A stretch of 64,000 nucleotides of DNA. Source: Marsupella aquatica. Taxonomy: Eukaryota > Marchantiophyta. The stretch covers positions 20,088,001-20,152,000 of the forward strand of contig OZ316898.1 in assembly GCA_973895155.1 (NCBI GenBank), in the 5' to 3' direction. The notes under the pieces were generated by a model. It was not told the origin of the DNA and made no database searches. It saw only the letters and a list, made by a program, of their open reading frames with translations. How positions within the stretch are numbered: the first letter of the stretch is position 1; each line of letters opens with the position of its first letter. Made by a program: the position numbers and the translations under genes. This document shows, piece by piece, positions 1 through 10,810 of this stretch.

Positions 1-13
1 TCCCTAAGCTTTT

Positions 14-45
14 CCCGACTAGAGTGCCTTCGCACTTTAGTCGGG
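14..45. repeat. Short hairpin near the left edge
   Basis: Bases 14-27 and 32-45 are inverted copies of each other (13 of 14 pairs) separated by the loop CTTC. The arm is CCCGACTAGAGTGC. It lies just outside the first TATCGGA motif of the CACTA element and may be part of its terminal region, but no partner was found at the right end. Confidence 0.6.
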
Positions 46-59
46 TGACCTAAAAACCC

Positions 60-160
60 AAAATGCATAACGTCCGATACTTTCTGCATCAGAAACTCCA
101 ATTCTAGGTCAATCGGACTTAGTATCGGACCCCTCCTCCAAAGTATCGGACTTAACCCTC
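60..160. repeat. Left subterminal TATCGGA motif cluster of the CACTA element
   Basis: About four copies of TATCGGA/TCCGATA or one-base variants occur near 70, 112, 120 and 142. The same motif is dense at 5990-6500. Such clusters near element ends are the binding sites for the element-encoded protein in En/Spm. That role is inferred here from position and family. Confidence 0.55.
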
Positions 161-1032
161 CCAATGTATTTTCTGATGGTTTGTGAATCGCATGACCTTG
201 GCATTTGGACTTTGGCATTTGGATCCCATGTATACTATAATGACCCCCTTTATGTTAGTTGGGGGTTAATTATGCTATATTGTGGGCTTATTAGGTGTGC
301 GGCGCAAAACGGGCATATCAACGTACAGTTGCCGTGACAAAGCTAGCACACTATTTTTTGGTGGGTATGGATGATCATTGAATGTATGTACCCAGATCTA
401 TTTTCAGTTTGATTTTAAATGATTCCCATTTTGACCATGAGGCAATGCTATATGCATGGTGCAACTTTTGGGGACTATAAGAAGTCACAAATTAAATTAA
501 CACTCTAGTGCCGTTTTGTGCAGTTTTGTATTTTTTGTTTTTGGAGGGTCGGGTCGTTGCTTTTCCTTGGTTTTCTTAGTAGGGTTTATTTTTGCCAATG
601 CATTATGCACAGCGAGAGTACGCGCATCCAAAAGGTATGACATATATGATCCTCCAAAATGTATTGGAAATATTTGACATGATATATGCGTTACTTGTGG
701 GAGTTTATAATTGGACATCCAACTCGTCATTGATTTTTATTAATTTCATTAATTATTGGTTTGTTACTTAGGTTTGCATGTATGTCATCTCATCTTTCAA
801 CTTCCCCACCTAGCCTGTATGTGCAGGTTTTTTTGGATTGGCCTTAGCATATAGTCTAAGGCTTAGAGCCTAGTAGGCACTGTAGAGCGCGGATATCATT
901 CAGGTACTAATTAAGTCCAACACTGCAAATTATTAACATACTATATATTTCCTGTTTGGGTTTACCTCAAGTTAGGGTGATGAATCAATCTTGCATTTTG
1001 GTAAAGACTTGTTTGTGTGTAATTGGCAGACA
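161..1032 (+). other. 5' non-coding region of the CACTA element
   Basis: No reading frame with protein-like composition was seen. The stretch is AT-rich and lies between the subterminal motifs and the first coding exon. It presumably holds the element promoter, although no convincing TATA box could be singled out. Confidence 0.4.
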
Positions 1033-2336
1033 ATGTCGACTTCTGAGAGTTTGGATACAGATTCCGACTCTGACTTGTCTTCCTCTGAGGGGGACATTCC
1101 TCCTCCCCCTCAACAGCCTCGAGCACCCCCTCCATTAGGCCCTATTCCATGCTGGTGTCTTAGATGTAAAGGACTGGTGGTTCGTCAAGCGTGGCAGTCC
1201 ATTGAACACATCGAAAACTATGGTCGACATGAGGGTGATTTACCGGGATATTCAGCTCGCCAAGTATTGCTTGACATGAACTCCGCTATATATGATGCAC
1301 TATCATAATAGTTGGCTGGTTTGAGACCTTTTAGGAGACAAGTATTAATTTTTGTTTGTTTATGATTGAATAGGTGCGTTGTAGGGCCCGTCCTCCATTG
1401 GTCTCTAGTCAACTATGGCATGATGCATTCCTAGCTGGTGCTAGACAGTTGCTTGCATCATCAGTTGAAGACCCCAAGCAATCATGTACCCCCGCACATG
1501 TTCAGGCAGATGTTGTTCATGAACCCATAGTGGTAGAGTTGGGGCATGGTAGGGATGATGCACCGCCCCCTACTAGGGTTCTACGCACAAGACCACGTTC
1601 TCATAGACGTCGACAACAGCATGTAGTTCTAGACACAGACCCATCCTATGAGCACTTTAGAAGGAGTGTTATGCCTCCACCAGGGGAGGAGTACATAGAA
1701 GTTGAAGGGAGGTTGGGCTTGTCATATGTGACGGGAAAGGCAATCAGTGTCTTCAAGGATTTTGACCCTGAGAGTTTTGCGATTCCTCGTGGCCTAGCCA
1801 TTGACATCCCTGTACATATATGGGGTCGGCAATGGATAGTGAAGGCATCAACCCTTGGCGGGGAGGTTGGGTTAGGCTTATTTGCTTTGGAGGACATTGA
1901 GGTCCCTCCAAAGCCTTGGCGTCGTGGCTATGATGGGGAACACCTTTTCCCTTACATTGGGCCTGTGTATACATCCAAGAGTTGGAACATCCTCTTGCGC
2001 CAACATCCAGCTTGGGGGGTATATGCATTGCAGATGGACTCAGACCCAGATGAGGTCCTAAGGAGGCCTTGGCATTGTAGGATGATTGATGGGGACCCTG
2101 TCCGTTCAGATAACATAGCTGGGTACATCAATAGTACACATGGTAGAGGGAGTGGACTCCAGCCTAATGTAGAGTGGGCTCAGATTTTTGGCCCACCCAC
2201 TCCGCCTTACTATGTCACACATATGGATGATCATGTTATGACAGTAGCCATACGGACCATTAGGGCGGGTGATGAGTTTTTTTGTGACTATGAATGGAAC
2301 GCACCCACGATGGGCATTCGATCTGGCCACACTTAG
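1033..2336 (+). CDS. SET-domain protein encoded inside the CACTA element (two exons)
   Basis: Proposed exons are 1033-1263 and 1374-2336, about 397 aa. The 110-bp intron has GT at 1264 and a T-rich tract ending in TAG at 1373, and both sides are in phase 0. Exon 1 is acidic and proline-rich, then carries a CxxC-type, zinc-finger-like segment (CWCLRCKG) as at the N-terminus of many CACTA proteins. Exon 2 ends in a full SET core at about residues 230-385: a GEVGLGLFA box, YIGP, an NIAGYIN..H....PN box and a final GDEFFCDYEW box with the expected catalytic Tyr. SET proteins transfer methyl groups to lysines, usually on histones. No pre-SET or other reader domain is visible, and the usual NHS..PN box is modified (INSTHG...PN). 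The frame is open throughout. Substrate and activity are unknown. It could instead be a captured host gene with no role for the element. Confidence 0.65.
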
Positions 2337-2445
2337 CACATATGTGTATTCCCCATTTTTGAAGTAATATAAGAATATTGTAGTTTTTTTAGGAACCCAT
2401 GGGCTAACTCAAACGTATATATCTGTTTTGTGCGTTGTATGATAG

Positions 2446-5400
2446 AATGCATATGTTGAGCCGGATGTTGGGGTGTTACCACGAGCTATGCGCCAACACC
2501 TTGTGCAGGCCATGGAAGATTGGCGACATGCCTCTCTACCACCAGATGGCGATCCGGATGTTCCAGAGCAGGAACCAGATGCCTCCCAATCAAGAGTTGA
2601 TGAAGATAGGGCCATGGATGACTTGATGCACCAATTCTATGACATAGAGGATGGTGATCATGACATGGCTGATGGGGAGAATATTGAGGTCCCACTTCCA
2701 CATCAAGAAGGTTCAAGGAGTTCAGCCTCCAAACAGTGGGAGGAAGCACGTCAACATGCGCAAACTCGGATATTTGATGGATCACGCTTGTCTCGTCTTT
2801 CAGCAATAATGTTGTTGTTGAACTTGCAGCAAAGACATGGAGCAAGCAACCTACTTCTTGATGATCTCTTTCGGACATTGCATGATTGTATCTTGCCAGA
2901 AGGAAACAACTTGCCAGACTCTTGGAAAGAGGCAAAGAAGGTGTTGAAGTCCATAGGTCTGCAGTACGAAGTCATACATGCTTGCGTGAATGATTGCGTT
3001 CTGTTTAGAGGCACTTATAAAGATGCAACGTTATGTCCTACATGTGAGAAGCCTAGGTAACGTGAGGACATGTTGACGGGAAAAGTTCCTCAGAAGGTCA
3101 TGAGGTACTTTCCTCTTATACCTCATTTGCGCCACCAATATAGATGTGCTGAGTTGGCTGAGTATATGGTTTGGCATTCCCAAAATCGCTCAGATATGAG
3201 TTCACAACCACCCACCATGCGCATGATGGTTGACTCCCCTGCAAACAAGTTTGTGGAGGAGAGATGGGGTGAGTTCCGAACTGACCCACGTCATGTTCGC
3301 CTAGGATTGGCAGCGGATGGCATCAGCCCATTTGCACTAGCAGGTAAGGCCCAACCATATTCACTATGGCCAGTGGTCCTTACTAATTACAACATCCCTC
3401 CATGGATGTCCATGAAGAAGGGTCATTTGCTCCTTTTCATGATTATCCCTGGTCCTAAGCAAGTGAAAAAAATTGATGTGTACTTGCAACCATTGATTGA
3501 GGAGCTACAAAAGCTTTGGAGTGGTGTGGATTGCTATGATGGTCGAGTGCAAACGGGGGGCTTACGTCAAGAATTTAAGTTGAAGGCCATTCTTATGTGG
3601 ACCATACATGATCTTCCAGGTATGAATCTTTGTTAAATTATCCCTTCCCATAGCTAGGCAACCGTACCTAGCATACTTTGTTATGTATTGAGTTAGCTAG
3701 AAGCACATATATCTTTTAATAAACTTATTTACTTATGCATGGGATATATATTTATATGCAGGGTTTGGATATATTTCTGGCCTGACCACATCAGGATATC
3801 GAGCTTGCCCAACTTGTGGACCTGATTTGGAAGGAATAGCGCGGCCAAAGTCAAAGACCTTGAGGAAGATAGTGTATATTGGTCACACCAAGTACCTCCC
3901 TCCAGACCATGATTGGAGGAGAGACCCCTTTTTATATGACACTGAGGATGGCCAACCAGACAGACGACCACAACCTATTCCAAAAGATCCTGCATATTGG
4001 AAAGAGGTATGGGAGAGAGTATCTAATCCAGATGACCCATTGCAATATGCCCGGTGTGGCATGACTTGTTTGTCTGCATTGTCACAACTGCCTTATTGGG
4101 CTGAGATGCCACTTAACCATTTATTTGACCCTATGCACATTGAGGGAAATGTTGGAAGGTCCTTGATTCGCCACCTATATGGAGAGAAAGACAACAACTG
4201 GAGAGAGAGTTGTGAAGAGATGGGGATGCATGGCCCTCATGGTTTTTGGCCATCTATGGATCCCGATAATGCCCCCCTTACTATTCATCCTCCTTGGGTT
4301 TTGACACGAGGTGAGCGGACCGAGTTTCGCAAACGCATAGGGTCTATGCGATTTCCTACAGGGTATGGTGCCAATCTTCGCAAGGCATTTGGTGGACTTG
4401 ACTCTCCAAAATGGCCAGCTTTCTTGAAGACCCATGATTATCATCGCTTATTGCAACATGTTATTCCAATTGCTATTATTGGATTGGGTAGTGAGGATCT
4501 TCGTGATGCCCTTTGGTCGTTGGGTAAGTTGTTGAGATGGGTGTGTCAAAAGGAGGTGAACGAGGATGAGGTTGCAGCAATGGAGGTGTTTGGAGTGGAG
4601 GTTGTGTGCAAACTTGAAAGGGCCCTTCCTCCTTCATTTTTTGATGGTCAGGTTCATTTTCTACTACATCTAGTGCGTGAGGTTGGTATTGCAGGCCCTG
4701 TACATTGTCGTTGGATGTACTGGGTAGAGCGGTACATGGGAGTGATGAAGTCCTATGTTTCAAATCGCGCAAGGGTGGAAGGTAGCATTGCAGAGCGTCA
4801 TCTTGGAGCAGAGAGCATGTTTTATTGTACAAACATTATTGCTACACTTGATTCAAATGCTCCAAGCGGGTGGATAGATGAGGCATCAAGAGAAGCAGAC
4901 TATGAGGATGACCGTTTGACAGGTGCAAAGGGAGAACGGCTTCTTGACCCTAGTGAGCGCACTAAACTCACTGCATTCATGTTGTATAACTCTCCAGAGA
5001 TTGTTGGGGAGTGGACCACATTTTATGAGGAGGATAAGCACAATAGTCGACGACCACGCTTATTTCCCAAATTCCACATGTACATGAAGGGGAAGTTGTT
5101 AGAAGTGGATGCCTTGGTGGCTGTTGGGGAGAGTGTATCACACTTCCCAATGGTGACTGATAAGTTGCGCACCTTGGTTCATGGACCTCTACTTACAATT
5201 ACAACCAGGACTGCCATGTGGTCCAAGGGGAGACACTTTCGTGTGGAACGACTTGATGACAAGAGGGCAGCTACACAAGATTGTGGGGTGATGGGTTGGT
5301 TCACCCAGGATTCTGTAAGTAGCAGATCTGACACAAATCCCATCCGTTCTACTATAGCTCACTATGGAAAGATAGAGGAGATCCTTGTTGTAAAATACCA

Positions 5401-5713
5401 TGCGCATACAACATTGGAAGAGGTGGTGCTGAAGTGCAAATGGTTTTGGATGAATCTTGTTGGCCACAATCGAACATGTGAAGAGGATGCTTGCGGCTTC
5501 ACACGACTGAAGACAGGGGCTGTCATCAGCTCAAATTGGAGGGCCTCAGATCCTTTTGCATTTCCTCATAATCTTGAGCAGGCATTCTATCTCCCTTATC
5601 CAGATGATCCTGAGTGGTCCATTGTAATGCCTTACATTCCACGATCCCGATCCATAGTCCAAGAACAGCCAAATGTAGTTGTTGTGGAAGATTTGGAAAA
5701 TGAGAACAACTAG
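2446..5713 (+). pseudogene. CACTA (TNP2-like) transposase, broken by one stop codon
   Basis: Coding blocks are 2446-3619 and 3762-5713, joined by a GT-AG intron (3620-3761) that restores the frame; full length would be about 1,040 aa. A plausible acceptor ends at 2445. Family marks include CPTCEKPR, a run beginning RYFPLIPHL, FDPMHIEGNVGRSLI, and the DUF4218-like stretch HFLLHLVREVGIAGPVHCRW followed by YWVERYMG. The protein would cut and paste the element. A TAA at 3058-3060 interrupts the frame right after CEKPR, where relatives usually have a tyrosine, so a single base change is enough to explain it. The rest is open, which suggests recent loss. There is no clear ATG at the block start; the upstream exon shared with the SET gene could supply it. 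Confidence 0.85.
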
Positions 5714-5989
5714 CTACTTAGGAATTTCATGGTAAAAGCTAGGTAGCTAGCACTAGCTAGACCTAATTAATGACCACTTCCCTCCATGTATTGATTTTTT
5801 CAACATATATATGTTATCTACATTGTCATTACCATTTTTTTGTTGCATGTTACTTTACTTATATATACCACTTAAATCTCTGGGCTCTAGCTGTGGCTAT
5901 ATATTTGTGCTTTTAATATATATGAAATGAAAGCTTCCAATTCATTTCAAGTTGACCCTAGTTGAGTTCCCACATACTTCAAATGGAAA
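5714..5989. other. 3' non-coding region of the CACTA element
   Basis: AT-rich sequence after the transposase stop with no coding signal; it probably contains the 3' UTR. Confidence 0.4.
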
Positions 5990-6522
5990 TGGAGTCAAAA
6001 ACCTATCGGAAACACAACATGCCTTAATTAGAAGCTAGGAAGATGATAAAACCCTCAAAAAACCCCGGCTCTACTGAAAACCGATATTTCCGATATTAAA
6101 AGAAACGGAACACATATGCCATACTACAGGTATCGGGAAACTTTTCCATCTTTATCACATCGGAAATGACGTCCGTTTGTAATGGGTTCGGACACAAGTC
6201 AGAACACATTTCCGATTCCAAAAATATCGGAAATGTTTCGTCCCTAAGTTCATCGGAACCAACATGCGATATTTTATTTATCGGACGCCTCTTGCGTCGC
6301 GGCAGTCTCATTGTCCGATGCAGGTAGAATGGGAAATTCTCTGATAGTTTTTACATGGGAAACTATTTCCGATTCTAATAGTATGGGACAGTATGTGTCC
6401 GATGTAGAATTTATGGTAAATCCCCGATGCGGGGACAATCAGAGAGTACCGATCTTCTCTGTATCGGAAAGTGTTGCCGACCGAAAGAAGAGCATCGGAA
6501 AAACCCAAAATATGTACCAGTG
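5990..6522. repeat. Right subterminal TATCGGA motif array of the CACTA element
   Basis: At least a dozen copies of ATCGGAAA/TTTCCGAT variants in both orientations lie between about 6005 and 6500, for example near 6005, 6082, 6159, 6222, 6252, 6283, 6314, 6370, 6399, 6465 and 6493. Density drops abruptly after 6500. The matching cluster at the left end supports these as the two subterminal regions of one element. Confidence 0.7.
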
Positions 6523-6758
6523 TTTTGAATATAGTAGTCGCACTAATGGTTTTTTACTAAGATAGTAAATAATAAATTAAACTTGTACCTACATCCCAAC
6601 ATGGCTGAATTTTTGAAGAATCACAAGCACATCTATCAAATTTGATAACATGTTTGGAATTTTGTTAAATCAATTTTGGAAATTTAACATTTTTTGGAAT
6701 TTCTTGACATTATTTTTGGAATATTCATTACAAGTTTTGGAGAATTCAAATTCCAGTT

Positions 6759-9700
6759 TTAACGAATTGGTTGATATGGATATATACTCCCAAAAGACAT
6801 GGATATATAATTATAAAGTCTACCTTTTAGAGGACCTTCGGGCATCTTGGTTGAGAACAAGTATGTCAAGTCGGAAAAGAGAATCATGTTGTCAGCATCA
6901 AGTTTGTATTCCTTTAGTACTCGCTCTATTTCAATGTTGTTGTACTTAAGGACGCACTCACAGTGGTCAATGACATCCTCTTTCATATTTGCATAGGTTT
7001 TTTGACGTAATATTTTTGCATTAATCATGGCTTCCAATCCTTTTTAATTGGGGCATGTAGAATTGGTTGGATATAGTGCTCCAAAATATCCACTAAGTTT
7101 GGCGTGATATGTTCGCTTACAATAGGCTTTGACCTTCACCCCTGCAGCCTAAAATTGTATAGTCAAGTTAGTGAAGAAATATGACAAATGAGGTTCAAGA
7201 TATGGTGCATAAATAAATGGGGAAGAGAATTCAAGATTTCTTACCAAAAAACATTGAATTAAATTTCCACACTCTGCATGTTTTCCTGGGTCGAGGAAGA
7301 GTTTATTCAAGTACTCACAAAATGGTATACTCTTCTCGAATGCCATCGATCGCGCTGCCTCATCTTCATCAGTATCCTCAAAGTGTTTCAAAGTTCCTCG
7401 AGACAAAAATAATTCCTTAATTCTTTCTGTGAATGTATCTAAGTCGATAATTTTCACAAATTCAAAATTGAAGAATGCGTATGTCATAGTGTATGTGACA
7501 TCTTCATCGTTGTTGAACAAGGACACATTTGAGATTTTGCTCCTACGACTCTGCACGTAGGTTGTTTGGAATGGAAAATATCCTGGGATGGAAACCAATT
7601 CCCTCATCATGAAAATTGATTGCACTAGATCAGAGATGTGAACAAAGACATGGTTACTTTTCCCCATCTCCTTCACTGCTTTCACGAATCTAGAATAGAA
7701 GGTCGCTCCAATGGGCCTTTCATCGCTTAGGATAGTGGAATCAAAGTAGATCAAGTCCACTCAAGGTCTTGAAGTGTTGACCATATGTTCAAAAAACTTG
7801 TCAGTTGTGAATCCTTTTCTTGAATGGAGGTGAAGAATTTCGCCAATCTTTGGTGGAACAAGGTTACCAAACTCATCGATGGACTTTTTTGTTGCAGCAA
7901 CCAAATTCTTGAAGGCAACTGGGATCTCTCCTTTCATTCTACCACCACTTGAGCTCTTTTGTTGTGCCAATCTGATGAATTCCTCAGTAAGGCAACCACG
8001 TAACCTCTCCAGTTTCTCCTTTGTCAAGTGGTACTTTTGACACAGCAAGCCCATCTCATGCTTCCTTCGATTCTTCCAAAGTGAGTTGAGTTCCGTGCGC
8101 TTATTCTCCCAATGATCACCTAAGTATTCAAGCAAAAAGATTTGAAAATACCTCTTAGACTTCTTATTTAGACATAAGTTCTCCATACTGATAAATTCCT
8201 CGGCAACATCTGCATCATAGTCTGCAGTAGAGGGCCTATTTTTTACACATGAGATCTTCTTTTTCTCGAGCAAGCATGAAGCCAATTTGTCAAGATCTTC
8301 TTCTTCCATTCCTTGTAGATCCCTGAAAAATCTTCTTGTCAACTGCCATGTTGTTCGTGTCTTGTAGTTACTGACTTCTTTTTGCAGTTTTCCATTAAAT
8401 GAAATCAATTTTCCCTCTCGAGAATGCTCATACACACTCATCCATTTCTGGAAGACCTCATCCCTCATTGTAAAAATGAATGGACCTAGCTCATTAAAAT
8501 GGAACGTCGTTGAGTTTCGCGCCCAGGGAATACCAATCTTTGTAGCTTCAAGAAATGGCTGCATAAAGTATTCAAAACATTTGTGTTAGATCAATAGAAA
8601 AGGTTACAGTCCGCGGCCTGTGATAAACATTATTGAGATTACTCTCAAATTTTCACAGCATCTTTACTAGCTATAGATAAGGTTATAGCCCATGGCTTGT
8701 GAAAAATTACCTTCCATTTGGAGCCCTTGGCTAACGCGCTGTCCTTTCGGGGGCAGCCAAACTCTTTCCAGATGGCACGAGTCTGTGAAGCAACAAGAGG
8801 AAATTTTTGCTCATCCAACCTTGTCTCTTGGATATTGTTGAGCGCTCGGGACAAGCCCATCAGGGTCACGTTGTTCTTGATGTTATAAGGAGCCCAAAAC
8901 ATTATTGCAGTGACCTTCCGAAGATCTTCCCAAAAAGAGCAAGTCCTCTCTTTGTCTACAAGTATCTCTTTATAAGCCATGATTGTGTGCTGTCCCCCAA
9001 GAATCCAAAAATGATAGTGGTCCTAGACATCAGAATGAGTGGGCTATTCTCCAAGTGGTGTTCCATAGTATCCTTCTTCTTTTCTTTCAGTGTCCCACTG
9101 GATTGGGACAAGGAAACACATACTTTTCCGAAAAGTTATTGCGGAGTAACCAAAAAATGAATCTTTCAATTCAACTGCATAGTCCTTGTCATATTCCCGA
9201 CATTTGACATGGTTGGGTGCGAGGTGGCATCTCTCAATTGGTACCTCAAATGTCTGGTTGTCAAAGATATTCAAAGGCTTGTAGTTTTCAAGGAAACTCT
9301 TGAACATAGCATTCACATTCTCTTTTGTGATTTCCTTTGGTGGATTTGTTGCCGTAAATCCACCCTTCTTGACGACACTAAAGATTTCTGTGTATGGCTG
9401 TTTACCTCACTCTAAAATAGCGTTCATGTATTGCGATATACTTTCTCCATCCTTCGATACTGGAGTGATAGGGAAGTTTGATCGTAGAGTGGATTCGCAC
9501 AATTCAGGGCTCCCAACAAGAAACTCATCAACTTTGTTTTGTGAGAAGGAATGATATTCCTCTTTCCCAAAGCATAGTCCATGCATTTCTTTAGATTCCT
9601 TATCTTCAATCAAAACGACAACAGCTTCTTGTATGCATCCAAGATATATCAAAGTTATTCTTGAAAATGCATCCTAGAACCTCAGCATCCATCACCACAT

Positions 9701-9917
9701 GAAATATCTTCTTGTGCAAAAAGCATAGCCTTAAGCATTTGTTGAGGAACACCAATCCCCAAGAAATCACTGCACTCTTCTTCATCTCAAAGAAGATACT
9801 TGTTGTATCTGATACGATATCCTTCAAGCGTTTCCCCCGATATGACCTTATCATCTCCATTTTATCTAACTGCTCAACAGTTGAACTCTCCGTTTTGCTT
9901 TTGGAAGTGCTAGCCAT
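6759..9917 (-). pseudogene. Decayed three-exon gene with a ParB-like (GGQHT) signature, family unrecognised
   Basis: Read on the minus strand from an ATG at 9917. Exons are 9917-8711, 8558-7245 and 7148-6759; both introns (8710-8559 and 7244-7149) have GT and AG ends and preserve phase 0, giving about 970 aa. One reading frame runs through almost everything but is hit by TGA at 9409-9407, TAG at 9046-9044 and 9025-9023, TGA at 7763-7761, TAA at 7046-7044 and a one-base frameshift near 9655. Exon 1 contains VPIERCHLAPNHVKCREYD and, about 90 residues on, HFWILGGQHTIMAYKEIL. This order resembles the ParB/sulfiredoxin-like nuclease fold (an R..D box, then a DGxHR-like box), but the resemblance is weak. 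The rest is lysine-rich and unrecognised. With the array at 10110-10810 it could be the gene of an unnamed mobile element. Confidence 0.55.
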
Positions 9918-9955
9918 GATCCCTGGAGGTCAATGACAAACAATATTAATATCCA

Positions 9956-10071
9956 TTTCTTAAGGACCGAGACATTAAATTCTTAAGGGAGACATTCCAT
10001 TACCCATAAATTCTTAAGGGAGACATTCCAATTATAACTTGACATGCCGAAGGTCTGTCTCCCTTATGAAT
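9956..10071. repeat. Repeats of AATTCTTAAGGGAGACATT, one inverted
   Basis: Two near-identical direct copies and one degenerate copy of the motif occur between 9956 and 10031, and an inverted version (TGTCTCCCTTATGAAT) lies at about 10056-10071. They sit just upstream of the ParB-like gene. Confidence 0.55.
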
Positions 10072-10109
10072 CTAAATTTTATGAATTTGAATTGACACTT
10101 TTGGATGTG

Positions 10110-10810
10110 GTTATGGACCACGGCTTGTGACTCAGGTGATGATTAAAACTTAGAGATGCCACAGCCCACGGGTTGTGGCCTTGGAAAGTGAGGGAAACTC
10201 TATCTCAAGATGTTTGGCCATTTGAGTGAATTGACCGGATCTGCAACCTTGGGTAGGTGAGGTCCCCATTATTGGATTATAAAATAATCCTAAACCCTAA
10301 AATGTGACCTGCTTTGATGATTAATAAAGATGTTCGAGGCCACAGCCCACGGGCTGCAACCTCATGTGATGATAAAATCAAAGAGTCTAGAGGCAAGTGA
10401 TGACTAAATGGAGAGAGGCAGATGATGACTAAATGTAGAGAGTCCACAGCCCGCGGCTTGTGACCTCAAGTGAGGTCTAAACATAGAGAGGCCACGGTCT
10501 AAACATAGAAAGGCCACAGCCCGTGGCTTGTGACCTCAAGTGAGGACTAAACATAGAGAGACCACGGTCTAGAAACGTACATAGAGAGGCCACAGCCCAT
10601 GGCCTGTGACCTCAGGTGAGGACTAAATTGAGAGGCCACAGCCCACAGCCTGTGACCTCACCTAAGTAAGGACTAAACATTGGGAGGACATAGCCCGTAG
10701 CATGCAGTGACCTCAGTTGAGGACTAAATGTAGGGAGGCCACAGCCCACGGCCTGTGACCTCAAGTGAGGACTAAACGTATATATAGAGAGGCCATAGCC
10801 CGCATGACTT
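10110..10810. repeat. Array of about ten near-palindromes, core CACAGCCCACGGCCTGTG
   Basis: Copies lie near 10118, 10160, 10339, 10442, 10518, 10590, 10632, 10687, 10739 and 10793, mostly within a longer unit that continues with CCTCAAGTGAGGACTAAAC and GAGAGGC. Spacing is 40-100 bp. Each core is a near-perfect palindrome (CACAG.CC...GG.CTGTG). Two further copies (8606-8622 and 8681-8701) lie inside the first intron of the ParB-like gene, tying the array to that gene. It could be a set of binding sites for the element's own protein, by analogy with CACTA subterminal repeats. Confidence 0.8.

Larger units (their letters stand above)
1..6522 (+). mobile_element. CACTA (En/Spm-like) DNA transposon carrying a SET-domain gene
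   Basis: A TNP2-type transposase with DUF4218-like C-terminal part and a SET-domain gene lie on the plus strand between two stretches rich in the short motif TATCGGA. Subterminal arrays of a short motif on both sides are characteristic of CACTA elements, where the DNA-binding element protein docks. The right end may be the CAGTG at 6518-6522, because motif density stops there and CACTA elements end in an inverted CACTR; I found no matching left terminal repeat, so the left end probably lies before base 1. The transposase has one premature stop, so this copy is likely non-autonomous. Boundaries are uncertain; the class assignment is firm. Confidence 0.75.

Noticed and set aside
33-45. CACTTTAGTCGGG as a possible left CACTA terminus
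   Set aside because: Beyond CACT it does not match the inverse of the candidate right end at 6522, and it is part of a local hairpin.
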